Shown here piece by piece: positions 1-9,912 of a stretch of DNA of 64,000 nucleotides (position 1 is its first letter; every line of letters begins with the position of its first letter). The stretch covers positions 806,001-870,000 of the forward strand of contig CANJKZ010000431.1 in the NCBI GenBank assembly GCA_947471745.1. Direction: 5' to 3'. The DNA is from Closterium sp. Naga37s-1 (taxonomy: Eukaryota; Streptophyta; Zygnematophyceae; Desmidiales; Closteriaceae). Under the pieces are notes generated by a model, which was not told the DNA's origin, searched no databases, and worked only from the letters and a program-made list of their open reading frames with translations. Position numbers and translations under genes: made by a program.

Positions 1-2
1 GC

Positions 3-2033
3 GCTCACTTCGGACAATACAGGACAGCGCAGGCGCTGTACGACGCTGTATTCGCTCGCTACTCCTCGCCTGCCACTGCTGCTCTAGGCCGCCTCCTTCT
101 GCCCTACCTGTTCCCCGAGCTGTCCGCCTTTGCCACAGTCGAGGACCTGGTTTCCCACCTTCGCGCTAGTGACGCTCGCTATCGCGCTGCCGTTCCTGCT
201 GAGTTCCTTGACAGGAACCCGCCCCCGCTGTACATCACTCTCTACTTTATAGTCACCCGCCTCCCTGACTCCCTTTGCTCTGTCAGGGACCACTTCCTCT
301 CTCTTGACCCCACCTCCCTCACTGTTGACCTCCTCGAGCAGCATCTCCTCGCAGCTGAGACTAGTGCAGTTGCTGTAGGTGCTGCTCGTGGCACTCCGCG
401 TCCGCCCTTCTTCAAGGGGTGTTCCCCCTCCCCCCTTGCCCCCTCCTACGCCTCTGTTGCTGCTGTAGACGTCTCTGTTCCTGAGGACGTCGGGGCTGCT
501 TCTGCTAGTGCGAAGCGCCGTAGCAGCAAGGGCAAGGGTGGCCGGGGTGGTGGAGGTGGCAGCGGCGGTGGTGGAGGTGGCAGCAGGAGTGGTGGTGGGG
601 GCAGCAGTGGAGGTGGTGGCGGCGGTGCGACTGTTGGAGGGAGTGGGGGCTTTGGTGGCGGTGGTGGAGGCAGTGGTGGGAGTGGCGGCAGTGGAGGCGG
701 TGGGACTGGCGCTCGACGTGTCGGTTCTGGGGGTGGCCAGCGTCAGCAGCAGCAGCGTCGGAGCGAGACCCCGTCTACCCAGCAGCTTCGTGAGTGGTTT
801 CTGCGTGGTGCGTCTGGGGGTAGTTGCCCGTATGTCATTTGCACGGGTGACCGTGCTGGTCAGACTTGCGGGCGGGCTCACACTCAGCACCGCTGCTTCT
901 CCCGCCTCGATGACACTTGGCGTGCTGAGTTTGGTGACAACGTCGAGCTCCCTCACTGGGCAGATATGCTTAAGTCTAGGATTGCTATTTTTGACCTAGA
1001 CTTTGATGCTATTCTCTCTGCTATGTATGCTTTGTCTGTTAGTGCTAAGGGTGACTGTTACCGGTGTGTGCCGCCTGACCCAGGTATAGCTGCTGCTGCT
1101 CTAGGTGCAAGTGAGTCTGGTACTCTCCCTGGTACTGCGCCTGTTGAGGCCTTGCACACCTTCACGTTGGACTCCGGCGCCTCGCGCTGTTTCTTTCGTG
1201 ACAGCACCACCCTCACTCCTCTTCCTGCACCTGTCCCGGTCCGACTGGCTGACCCCTCCGGGGGACCGGTCGTGGCCCGTTCCTCCACTGTCCTCCCGTG
1301 TCCGGCGGTTCCGCCCGGCTCAGTGTCAGGTCTTCACCTCCCCTCGTTCTCTACGAACTTGGTGAGTACCGCTGCCCTCCAGGATGCGATGGTCACTACC
1401 ACCACCCCTGGGGGTCAGCGTGTGTCGATCTGCACGTGCACGCGGACGGGGCGTCACCTGGCCACATTCACTCGTCGACCAGGGTCGAGTCTGTACACAC
1501 TCACTACCGAGCCTTCTCAGGTCGCTGCGTCTGCTCAGGTGTCCGCGTCAGGTCAGGTAGCCGCCTCTTGCTCGTGTCGCCTCCTGTCGCACCAGAATCT
1601 TCTGTGGCACCACCGTCTTGGTCACCCCTCCCTGCCTCGCCTTCGTGGCATGCACTCTCGTCTTCTTGTCTCTGGCCTCCCCAGGTCTTTGCCTCCCCTG
1701 CCGCCCTCGCCTGCCCCGCCCTGCCTCCCTTGGGTCGAGGGGTGGCAGCGCGCCGCTCCTCACTCCTCCTCGTTTCCCCCGACGACTGCTCCCCTGCAGA
1801 CTCTCCACATGGACGTGTGGGGCCCAGCCCGCGTCAGTGGACAGAGCCGCGAGCGCTACTTTCTGCTGGTAGTTGACGACTACACGCGGTACGCCACGGT
1901 CTTCCCCTTGCGCAGCAAGGGTCAGGTCGTTGATGTCTTGATCCCTTGGATTCGCACAGTCCGTCTCCAGCTCCGCGAGCGTTTCGGCCAGGACCTTCCT
2001 GTCCTGCGTCTGCACTCTGACAGAGGTGGTGAG
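3..2033 (+). pseudogene. Element A gag-protease-integrase, 3' truncated by insertion
   Basis: The reading frame is open from base 3 (no start inside the window) into the LTR of element B, where it ends by chance at 2066. The first 125 codons match the copia gag C-terminal half (ARYSSPATAALGR...). A Gly-rich linker and a Cys/His knuckle region follow at about 820-900 (CPYVICTG). The protease DSGAS motif is near 1170, the GAG-pre-integrase motif LLWHHRLGHPSLPRLRG near 1610, and the integrase core near 1800-2030 (HMDVWGPAR, VVDDYTRY, HSDRGGE). The coding sequence then jumps into the inserted LTR, and the rest of integrase resumes after 9912. Confidence 0.9.
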
Positions 2034-2164
2034 TGTGAGAATAATAGGAATGAATGGTTGAACTAGAAAGCAGAAGGGTACAAGTAGAAAACACAAAAGT
2101 GTTGTACCCTCTAAGGACTACCCCACTACAGCCTAAACAGACTATAGTAGATATAAGTTTGACA
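2034..2164 (-). repeat. 3' LTR of copia element B (131 bp)
   Basis: On the minus strand it begins TGTCAAACTTATATC and ends TTCTCACA, so it has the usual TG...CA ends. It matches 9787-9912 base for base except for the last five bases. It interrupts element A integrase directly after the HSDRGGE codons. Confidence 0.9.
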
Positions 2165-2393
2165 CACCCCCATAGGCAAAGTGGGGGAGAACAAGGGGTC
2201 ACAAGACCAGTCAAGAAAGACAAAGCAAGCTCAGGGTGGATCACAAAGTCACCACACAGTCTGAGCACAAGCAAAGGGCCATAAGGCCAGTTCACATGCA
2301 GAGTTATATAAAGGAAAGCAGACAATACAGTGAACACAACCTAGCAAGTGTAAGCATGCAGGTATAAGTATATAGAGTACAGTACAAGCAGAG

Positions 2394-4685
2394 TCAAGAA
2401 GTCAACAAGTGAGGCACAGTAGGTACAAGACCTAACACAGTACAGAAACGCTGATGATCACAAGGCTGAAGTGCCTTGGTGAAAACATCAGCAGTGTTGG
2501 CCTGAGAGGCCACGTAAGCAAGACGAAGCTGGCCACGCTGCTGCAACTCTCGAGCAAGGAAGTAGCGCAGAGCAATGTGCTTCGTTCTGTGCTCCAGTCT
2601 GTGCTCCTGACACAAGGCCAGCATGGCCTTGTTGTCGACGTACAGAACTGGAGGAGAACGAGGCGCCTCTCCCAAGTCGGCCAGCAGGTAGGTAAGCCAG
2701 CGAAGCTCCTGTGCAGCCATGGCTCCAGCGTATATCTCAGCCTCACAACTGGAGCTGAGAACAGAAGAAGAGCGGGTAGACCGCCAAGAGACAGAGCCGG
2801 AGCCAAGACTGAAGGTGTAACCCTGTGACGACCGCTGCGTAGCCAAGTCGTCAACCCAGGAGGCGTCAGCGTGACCAGTGAGGACAACTCGAGCCCGTCC
2901 TCCAAGCACGAGCCCCATGCCCGATGTACTGCACAAGTATCGCAACACCCTCTTCGCAGCATCCCAGTGCACCTTTCGGTGCCTGCCGGGAGACACGTAG
3001 CGAGCCAGAAGGCTGAGAGGGTATGCGAGGTCAGGTCGTGTGCAAGTCATCAGGTACATGAGGCAGCCCACAAGCTTTGGATACGGGCCACTCGGCTCTA
3101 CGGACTCGTCCGAAGGTGGAGCTGAGAGCGAGTGACCGGTAGGCAGAGGAGTGGACTGTGGCGAGGAGTACGTGAAGCCGAAGCGCTGAAGGACCTGCTG
3201 CACCATGTGTGACTGAGTCAAGGTAATGGTGCGCTGTGCTCTGTCCCGGGTGATCCGCAAGCCAAGATAGCTTGTCAGCTCACCCAAGTCTGTGCACGTG
3301 TGTCTCTTCTGCAGCTCGGACTTCACATGGGCGAGTGCCTCCATGTCAGCAGTAGCAAACACAAGGTCGTCTACGTACACAAGAACGTAGAACGGCGGCA
3401 GAGTAGCGTCAGTGCGTAGAAACAGAGAAGGTTCAGCAGTGGAAGGAGCAAAACCAAGAGCAGCAAGAGTCGTCCTGAGCGTGTCGTGCCACTCACGGGG
3501 CGCCTGGCGGAGACCGTAGACTGGCCGCCGGAGGCTCCACTGGGTACCAGCAGGAAACGACCCAGTGAAGCCAGGTGGGCGGCGCAGCCAGATCTCCTCG
3601 TGCAGGCTGCCCTGTAGGAAGGCTGTGCTGAAGTCAAGCGAGTGGAGCTCGTAGTCACGCTGAGCAGCAACGTGCAGCAGTACCCGAAGAGTGGTCATCT
3701 TCGGGGTAGGGGAGAAGGTCTGAAAGAAGTCAACTCCCTGTCGCTGACTGAAGCCACGTGCAACGTAACGCGCCTTGAAGGCAGGCGGAGAACCCGGCGG
3801 CCGCTTCACCCTGAAGATCCACATGCCACTGACGATGTTCGCCCCAGGTGGGGGAACCTCGTCTACGTAGGTGCCTGTGGACTTCCAGGAAGCCATCTCG
3901 GCGTCCATGGCTGCCTGGCACTGAGAGGAGTAGGGACCCTCTATCGCCTCTGCGTAAGAGCGCGGGGTCGGGATGTCTAGTGCATCCGGGTCTCCCTCAG
4001 GGGTAAGCAGCATGGACACGAGATGAGGTGAAGCAGCGGCAAAGCACTCAAGGTCCTCCTGCCTGTCCTCAAGGACGTCCGTGCCAAGAGCACACTCACC
4101 CCCGACGGACGGAGGACAGACAGACACAAACGCAGACTCAGCAACAAGACTAGCGGCGTAGTCTAGGCGACAGGCTGCAGCAACGTCAACAAGCTCAGCA
4201 ACAAGAGCAGACGCACCAGAGAACACAAACAGGGGGTCAGTGACAGCAGTGGCCAGAAAGCGCGTGATAGTAGGACTAGCAGCACGAAGGGAGTCAGACT
4301 CCGGGTCCGGATCGTCAGGAAGAGGGGACGCAGGAGGAGAGGGCAGAGGGACACGCTGTGGAGCAGTAGAAGGACGCAGTGTCATAGAGTGAGTGCCTGG
4401 GACAGGAGGAAGACGCGGACGCGAAACACGACCAGCGCGAACAGAACGGACAGGCGACGTAGAACGAGACACAGGCGACACAGGACGCGACTCAGGCTCA
4501 CGACGCTCCGTAAGACCTCTAGTCGGTCCAGAGTAAGGAGAAGGACCAGGCAGCGGAGAGGCCGGCTGTAACTGCGACTGAGACGGGACAGGCGGTGGAC
4601 TCAGGGAAGGAGGAGGAGGACCAGGAGAAGGCGGGGAGCCAAGAACCTGCTGAAGAAGCGGAACGTAGTACGGCCGCGGCCGCAC
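2394..4685 (-). CDS. Element B reverse transcriptase / RNase H
   Basis: Open frame of 763 codons coding the 3' half of a copia polyprotein. Residues 1-250 are a Pro/Ser-rich linker. The RVT_2 reverse transcriptase spans about 253-500, with the catalytic YVDD at about 437-440 and DFSTAFLQGSLHEEIWL before it. RNase H H1 spans about 590-760, with the acidic motif around HADASW, EAEIYAGAMAAQELRWL and YVDNKAMLALC. The RT/RNase H part looks intact, which fits the identical LTRs. It is out of frame with the integrase part upstream: the shift falls in the repetitive Gly/Ala linker near 4920, so the element as read cannot make one continuous polyprotein unless the assembly has an indel there. Confidence 0.92.
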   Translation of the reverse strand: MRPRPYYVPLLQQVLGSPPSPGPPPPSLSPPPVPSQSQLQPASPLPGPSPYSGPTRGLTERREPESRPVSPVSRSTSPVRSVRAGRVSRPRLPPVPGTHSMTLRPSTAPQRVPLPSPPASPLPDDPDPESDSLRAASPTITRFLATAVTDPLFVFSGASALVAELVDVAAACRLDYAASLVAESAFVSVCPPSVGGECALGTDVLEDRQEDLECFAAASPHLVSMLLTPEGDPDALDIPTPRSYAEAIEGPYSSQCQAAMDAEMASWKSTGTYVDEVPPPGANIVSGMWIFRVKRPPGSPPAFKARYVARGFSQRQGVDFFQTFSPTPKMTTLRVLLHVAAQRDYELHSLDFSTAFLQGSLHEEIWLRRPPGFTGSFPAGTQWSLRRPVYGLRQAPREWHDTLRTTLAALGFAPSTAEPSLFLRTDATLPPFYVLVYVDDLVFATADMEALAHVKSELQKRHTCTDLGELTSYLGLRITRDRAQRTITLTQSHMVQQVLQRFGFTYSSPQSTPLPTGHSLSAPPSDESVEPSGPYPKLVGCLMYLMTCTRPDLAYPLSLLARYVSPGRHRKVHWDAAKRVLRYLCSTSGMGLVLGGRARVVLTGHADASWVDDLATQRSSQGYTFSLGSGSVSWRSTRSSSVLSSSCEAEIYAGAMAAQELRWLTYLLADLGEAPRSPPVLYVDNKAMLALCQEHRLEHRTKHIALRYFLARELQQRGQLRLAYVASQANTADVFTKALQPCDHQRFCTVLGLVPTVPHLLTS

Positions 4686-5746
4686 AGCGCCTCCAGAAAC
4701 AGCAGAGACAGAACCGGTACCCTCAGCCTCAGGGTCTCCAGTCCCAGCAGCACCTCCAGCAGCTCCAGCACCAGCAGCACCTCCAGCAGCTCCAGCACCA
4801 GCACCACCTCCAGCAGCGCCAGCACCTCCAGTAGCTCCAGGAGTACCTCCAGCACCAGCACCACCTCCAGCAGCTCCAGCACCAGCACCACCTCCAGCAG
4901 TGCCAGCACCTCCAGTAGCTCAGTAGCAACTCCTGCACCAGCAGTACCTCCAGCAGCTCCAGCACCGCCAGCAGCTCCTGCACCAGCAGCACCTCCAGCA
5001 GCAACCCGACAGCGCCGAGAGTACCACTCACGAAGCCGCTGTGGAGAGAGGGGCTCCCGCCGCGACGGGACACCTAGAGCACCTCCAGACTCAGCACGCG
5101 CAGGCTCAGCACCTCCAGACACAGTACCCTCAGGCGCCACACCCCCAGGCTCAGCACGCCCAGTCTCAGCACCCCCAGACTCAGCACCCCCAGACTCAGC
5201 ACCCCCAGTCTCAGCACCCCCAGTCCCCGCACCCGCAGGGTCAGCACCCCTAGCAGCACCTGAGTCGACAGCTACCTCGACCGGCTCGGCAGGGTCTACC
5301 TGGGACACACCTGAGGGGGCAGGACCCTGGGGGGGGAGGGGGTCTACCAGGGGAGTACCTGGTGCCAGGAAGAGTGGCGGGAGGGGGGGAGAGGCAGTGC
5401 GGTAGGGAAAGAGACGGTAGTACGACACCGACTCGTCGAACGTGACGTCCTGAGAGGACAGAACACGACGCGAGGTGGGGTGGTAGAACTGCCACCCGGG
5501 TGCGTCAGGAGGGAAGCCAAGGAAGACACAGGGAACGGCACGGGAGGACAGCTTGTCCGCTGTAGTATCGCGGACAAAAGCTCGAGATCCCCAAACACGG
5601 AACGCGGACGCATCGCCAACCTTCCCCGTCCACCGCAGAGTAGGTGTGGTCTCCGGCAAGGAGACACGAGGCTGAAGGTTGATCTGATGCGTAGCGTACT
5701 GAACCGCGAACGGCCACAGAAAATGGGGAGCAGCCGCATGGATCAT
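4686..5746 (-). pseudogene. Element B integrase C-terminus and Gly-rich linker, frameshifted
   Basis: From about 5746 downward the minus strand codes MIHAAAPHFLWPFAVQYATH and onward through the integrase C-terminal region (WGSRAFVRD, VTFDESVSYYRLFPY). A linker of repeated Gly-Ala-Glu tripeptides follows. It is out of frame with the integrase core: relative to elements A and C, four bases are missing around 5743, between VAR and SMIHAA. Within the linker the frame slips again near 4920, turning a Gly/Ala repeat into a Leu/Glu/Val repeat. Trinucleotide-like repeats make such slips likely, and may also cause assembly errors. Confidence 0.8.
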
Positions 5747-7491
5747 GGACGAGCGACGTCCATGACCATGCCAATGCGGCGCTCAGCAATCCCATTTTGC
5801 TGCGGGGAGGCCGGAAGCGTGAACGTCTGGCGGATGCCCTCCGCACGACAGAAGGCCCTCAGGAGGTCGGAGGAAAGCTCCCCGCCTCTGTCCGAGTGCA
5901 GACGCAGAACAGGAAGGTCTGAGCCGAAACTCTCACTGAGCTGGCGACGAGCACCGCGGATCCAGTCGATCAACACCTCAGGAACCTCACCCTTGCTGCG
6001 CAAGGGGAAGACTGTGGTGTAACGTGAGTAGTCATCAACGACCAGGAGGAAGTAGCGCTCGTGACCCTGTCCACGGACGCGGGCTGGGCCCCACACGTCC
6101 ATGTGAAGAGTCTGCAGAGGAGCCTCAGTCAGGGGAAACGAGGAGGAGTGAGGGGCGGCGCGCTGCCGGCCCTCGACACAAGGAACACAAGTGGGGGCAG
6201 GCCCCGGAGGAAGGGGAGGGAGGGACCTGGGTAGACCCGAGACAAGGGCACGGGAGGCCATACCTCGAAGACGAGGCAGGGAGGGGTGACCAAGGCGGTG
6301 GTGCCAAAGGAGAGTCTCGTGAGCCAGAGGACGACACGAGCAGGGGGCAGACGCAGGACTAGACCTGGACGCGGCAGCAAACACCTGACTGGACGCAGCT
6401 ACCTGACCAGACGCAGAGACCGGAGGAGGCGCAGTAGTCAGTGTGTAGAGACTCGACCCTGGCCGACGGGTGAACGTGGCCAGGTGGCGGCCCGTCCGAG
6501 AGCAAGTGCAGTGGGTCACACGCTGACCTCCAGGGGCGAACTGGTCAACCCACGCGTCCTGGAGGTCAGCTCCACTCACCAGGTTCGTAGAGAACGAGGG
6601 GAGGTGGAGTCCCGACAGCAAGCCCGACGGGGCCGCAGGACACGGTAGGACAGTGGAGGAGTGTGCAAGGACTGGGCCCCCTGAGGGGTCAGCCAGGGAG
6701 ACCGCAACAGGCCGACTGAGCGGCGTGAGCGTGGTGCTGTCTCTAAAGAAAGAGCGCGAAGCACCAGAGTCAAGTGTGAAAGTGTGCAAGACCGCGGCAG
6801 GCGCAGTACCAGAGAGAGCAGACTCACCAGTACCTGGGGCAGTAGACTCACCAGCGCCTAGAGCAACAGCCTCACCAGCACGTGGAGCAGGAGACGTACA
6901 AGCACCTAGAGCAGCAGCCTCACCAGCACGTGGAGCAGGAGACGTACAAGCACCTAGAGCAGCAGCCTCACCAGCACCTAGAGCAGTAGACTGGATACCG
7001 GGGTCAGGCGGCAGACATACGTGACAGGCACCCTCAGCACTAGTAGACAATGCATACATGGCAGTGAGGATAGCATCATAGTCAAGAGCAAATATATCTA
7101 CCCGCTGCCTAAGCAGCTCCACCCAGTCGGGGAGCTCAGCGTCGTCGCCAAACTCTGTACTCCAGGCGTCGCTCAGACGGGCGAAGCAGCGGGACCCTGT
7201 GTGACCAACCGTCCCGCAAGGCTGACCAGTCCGGACACCCGTGCGAATGACGTACGGGCAGCGAGCAGGACTCAGCGACCCTCTACTCTGCGCGTACCAC
7301 TCACGAAGTTGCTGGGGCGAAAGAGCCTCGCGCGGACGACGCTGCAGCTGCACCTGGCCACTACCTGAAGCTCCCGAACTACCCACTCCAGGGCGAATCC
7401 CACTACGGCCACCCCGACAACCCCAACTAGTGTACCACTCACGAAGCTGCTGGGGCGTGAGGGACTCACGAGGACGGCCCTGGAGCTGCAT
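5743..7491 (-). CDS. Element B gag C-terminus, protease and integrase core
   Basis: Open frame of 582 codons. Two tandem copies of a QLREWY-containing segment lie in the first 70 residues. A Cys/His knuckle-like stretch follows (C78PYVIRTG, C92, H96, C102), then the aspartic protease DSGAS at about 240, the pre-integrase HHRLGHPSLPRLRG, and the integrase core with HMDVWGPAR, VVDDYSRY, HSDRGGE and GIAERRIG (the D-D-E acids). It stops at VARP because of the 4-base deletion noted for the next segment. The N-terminal gag domain seen in elements A and C is absent. The sequence upstream is a GC-rich minisatellite, so the element may depend on gag from relatives. Confidence 0.88.
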   Translation of the reverse strand: MQLQGRPRESLTPQQLREWYTSWGCRGGRSGIRPGVGSSGASGSGQVQLQRRPREALSPQQLREWYAQSRGSLSPARCPYVIRTGVRTGQPCGTVGHTGSRCFARLSDAWSTEFGDDAELPDWVELLRQRVDIFALDYDAILTAMYALSTSAEGACHVCLPPDPGIQSTALGAGEAAALGACTSPAPRAGEAAALGACTSPAPRAGEAVALGAGESTAPGTGESALSGTAPAAVLHTFTLDSGASRSFFRDSTTLTPLSRPVAVSLADPSGGPVLAHSSTVLPCPAAPSGLLSGLHLPSFSTNLVSGADLQDAWVDQFAPGGQRVTHCTCSRTGRHLATFTRRPGSSLYTLTTAPPPVSASGQVAASSQVFAAASRSSPASAPCSCRPLAHETLLWHHRLGHPSLPRLRGMASRALVSGLPRSLPPLPPGPAPTCVPCVEGRQRAAPHSSSFPLTEAPLQTLHMDVWGPARVRGQGHERYFLLVVDDYSRYTTVFPLRSKGEVPEVLIDWIRGARRQLSESFGSDLPVLRLHSDRGGELSSDLLRAFCRAEGIRQTFTLPASPQQNGIAERRIGMVMDVARP

Positions 7492-8596
7492 CTGGCCACG
7501 CCAGGAGCAGCAGTAGCAGCAGGAGCAGCAGGAGCAGCAGGAGCAGCAGGAGCAGCAGTAGCAGCAGTAGCAGCAGGAGCAACAGTAGCAGTAGTAGCAG
7601 CAGTAACAGCAGGAGCAGCGCGGGCAGGACAGTGCTCACCAGTGGTGGGAAGGGCAGGCGCACGACGGCAGCGACGGCGGGGTCGCTACAGCGGTAGGGA
7701 GGGGCCGCGACCGCGGCAGGGATCTCCGCGGCAGCTGCTGCAGGGCGGGGCAGGGCCGCGACGGCAGCTGTAGCAGGGCGGGGACTGGGCCGCGACGGCA
7801 GCTGTAGCAGGGCGGGGACTGGGCCGCGACGGCAGCTGCTTCAGGGCGGGGCAGGGCCGCGACGGCAGCTGCTGCAGGGCGGGGCAGGGCCGCGACGGCG
7901 GCTGCTGCAGGGCGGGGCAGCCCGCGACGGCGGCTGCTGTAGGGCGGGGCAGGGCCGCGACGGCAGCTGCTGCTGCGCGGGGCAGGGCCGCGACGGCAGC
8001 TGCTGCAGGGCCGGGACAGGGTCGGGGCCGATGCGGGGCCGCGTAATGGGCCGCGACGGGCCTAGAAGGGGCCGCGACAGGCCTAGAAGGGGCCGCGACG
8101 GGCCTAGAAGGGGCCGCGAAGGGCCGAGAAGGGGCCGCGACGGGCCTAGAAGGGGCCGTGACGGGCCGTGAAAGGGGCCGCGACGGGCCTAAAAGGGGCC
8201 GCGACAGGCCTAGTAGGGGCCGCGACGGGCCTAGAAGGGGCCGCGAAGGGCCTAGAAGGGGCCGCGACGGGCCTAGACATGGCCGCGAAGGGCTGTGAAA
8301 GGGGGCCGCGACGGGCCTAGAAGGGGCCGCGTAAGGGGCCGCGGAAGGGGCCGATGCGGGGCCGCGTAAGGGGCCGCGACGGGCCTAGAAGGGGCCGCGA
8401 CGGGCCGTGAAAGGGTCGCCACGGGCCGCAAGGGGGGCCGCTACGGGCCACGAAGGGGCCACTACGGGCGCAAAGGGGCCTCTACGGGCCGTGAGGGAGG
8501 GGCCGCTACGGGCCGCGAAGGTCAGGCGCAACGCGCGCGTCGGGCAGGTAAGGAAAAAAAAAATTCGTTTTGGTGGTGGGCCCTTAGGAAAAACTC
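7492..8596. repeat. GC-rich leader with triplet and ~20-bp minisatellite repeats
   Basis: At 7500-7620 the sequence is an AGCAGG/AGCAGT triplet array. From about 7680 to 8520 it is an imperfect tandem repeat of a GC-rich unit (GGGCCGCGACGGGCCTAGAA and variants with GGCAGCTGCTGCAGGGC). No coding frame with retroviral motifs is visible. It sits where the leader and gag N-terminus of element B should be. Element C has a similar GC-rich repetitive leader at 14076-14530, so this seems a property of the family. Confidence 0.75.
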
Positions 8597-8839
8597 GCTC
8601 TGATACCATGTCAAATGATAGTAGGCAAAGTTTAGGTTAAGGGCCTAGGCTTAGAAGCCTAGGCCATGGGAGTCGAGGTGGTTTGTGCCAAGTCGAGAGA
8701 GTCGAGAGAGGAGAATGAATAACTTCACTATAGGTTTGCAAGAACATATAGCAAATGAACAAAGAAGGTGCACCACCTAACAAAGTTTATAATAACTACA
8801 CTAACTACAGCTACAGGCAGTTACAGATATATTCTAACA
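8597..8839 (-). repeat. Second, different LTR with primer site, inside element B
   Basis: Minus-strand LTR of 231 bp (8609-8839) starting TGTTAGAATATATCTG and ending ATCATTTGACA. It is followed directly by TGGTATCAGAGC (8597-8608), the classic plant initiator-tRNA-Met primer-binding site. The other side is preceded by a GGGGGAG polypurine tract (8840-8846). It is unrelated in sequence to the 131-bp LTRs of element B. A polypurine tract, an LTR and a primer site in one line is what is seen between two tandem elements sharing an LTR, or after recombination. Confidence 0.8.
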
Positions 8840-9585
8840 CTCCCCCATAACTGCCAGAAGCAGGAGTCTGTGCAGCGACACAACCTGGATGGGTACACCA
8901 CGAACTGAGAAAACAACAACAGCAGGCAACAGGCAAGGTTACAAAGCAGGTACAGCAGCAAAGGGGGGGCAGGCACTCCTGCCACCCCTTTACTCTCCTC
9001 CCCCCCCCCCCCCCCACCTCAGAGGGACGGGGGCTGGATGTCTCACACCCGCCACCCCAATGCCACTCCCCTGGCTCCCCCACACCCTCACACCCTCCCC
9101 CCAGCGGCAGCTGCAGCAGTGGGAACGAAAGGAGGAGGAGGGGAAGGGACCATACCACCCATCACCCCCATACCCGCCACCTCCATACCCTCCCCCCCAC
9201 GGCTGCACGTGCAGCAGGAAGAAGAAAGAGGAGGGGGGGGGGGGGGGGGTGGCGGGGAAGAAGCCGCCCCACGTCCACAGAGGGGTGGCGCACAGGGAAG
9301 GGCAGGGGCGGCTGCACCGAGTGCAGGCGCATGTGAGGCAGGGGCGCCGTCGCGGGCGCCAGGGGCGGGTCCGCAGCGGCCCAGGGAACCGTCGCGGGCG
9401 CCAGGGGCGGGTCCGCGGCGGCTCAAGGCACCGTCGCGGGCGCCAGGGGCGGGTCCGCAGCGGCTCAGGGCACCGTCGCGGGCGCCAGGGGCGGGTCCGC
9501 GGCGGCTCAAGGCACCGTCGCGGGCGCCAGGGGCGGGTCCGCGGCGGCTCAGGGCACCGTCGCGCGGCACGGGGCGCACGACGGG

Positions 9586-9616
<31 letters not shown>

Positions 9617-9773
9617 ACGCCGCGCGCCCGGGGCGCACGGCGGGCAGAAAACCGCCGTGCGCCCCGAGCACACGGCGGGCAGAAAATCGCCGCGCGCCCG
9701 AGGCGCGCGGCAGGACGACATGTAGCGGAAGCAAACTGGTGGGCCCGTTAAGGAAGGCAGCAGGAAGGTCCTT
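8840..9773. other. Non-coding GC-rich stretch with 42-bp tandem repeat
   Basis: It begins with the polypurine tract side of the 231-bp LTR, so it may be the 3' end of a second element. It holds homopolymer runs (C at about 9001-9014, G at about 9234-9249) and roughly five copies of a 42-bp unit at about 9350-9560 containing GGGCGCCAGGGGCGGGTCCG. A GGCA tetranucleotide run lies at about 9585-9613. All six frames are open in places only because of base composition, and I see no retroviral motif. Confidence 0.6.
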
Positions 9774-9912
9774 GCTCTGAATACCATGTGAGAATAATAG
9801 GAATGAATGGTTGAACTAGAAAGCAGAAGGGTACAAGTAGAAAACACAAAAGTGTTGTACCCTCTAAGGACTACCCCACTACAGCCTAAACAGACTATAG
9901 TAGATATAAGTT
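9774..9912 (-). repeat. 5' LTR of element B with primer-binding site
   Basis: The LTR is 9787-9912. On the minus strand it is followed at 9774-9786 by TGGTATTCAGAGC, an initiator-tRNA-Met primer site with one extra T. The LTR should begin TGTCAAACTT but starts at AACTT, so five terminal bases are missing. Element A sequence follows at once, with about 20 bp of integrase lost compared with element C. Confidence 0.88.

Larger units (their letters stand above)
2034..9912 (-). mobile_element. Copia element B nested inside element A integrase
   Basis: A minus-strand Ty1/copia element. Its 3' LTR (left) is 2034-2164 and its 5' LTR (right) 9787-9912. The LTRs are identical by eye over 126 bp, which argues for a recent insertion. 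A polypurine tract (read GGGGGTG on the minus strand) abuts the left LTR, and a tRNA-Met-type primer site abuts the right one. Coding parts are gag-knuckle/protease/integrase, integrase C-terminus plus linker, and RT/RNase H. The right LTR lacks its last 5 bases, and about 20 bp of element A is missing at that junction, so no target duplication remains. Confidence 0.9.

Noticed and set aside
4720..5260. Leu-Glu-Val and Trp-Cys repeat proteins in the copia linker
   Set aside because: They are out-of-frame readings of a GGT/GCT/GGA linker repeat; the in-frame reading is Gly/Ala-rich in all three elements.
7680..8530. Possible rDNA or spacer array because of GC-rich repeats
   Set aside because: No rRNA core sequence is recognisable and the position is that of the retrotransposon leader.
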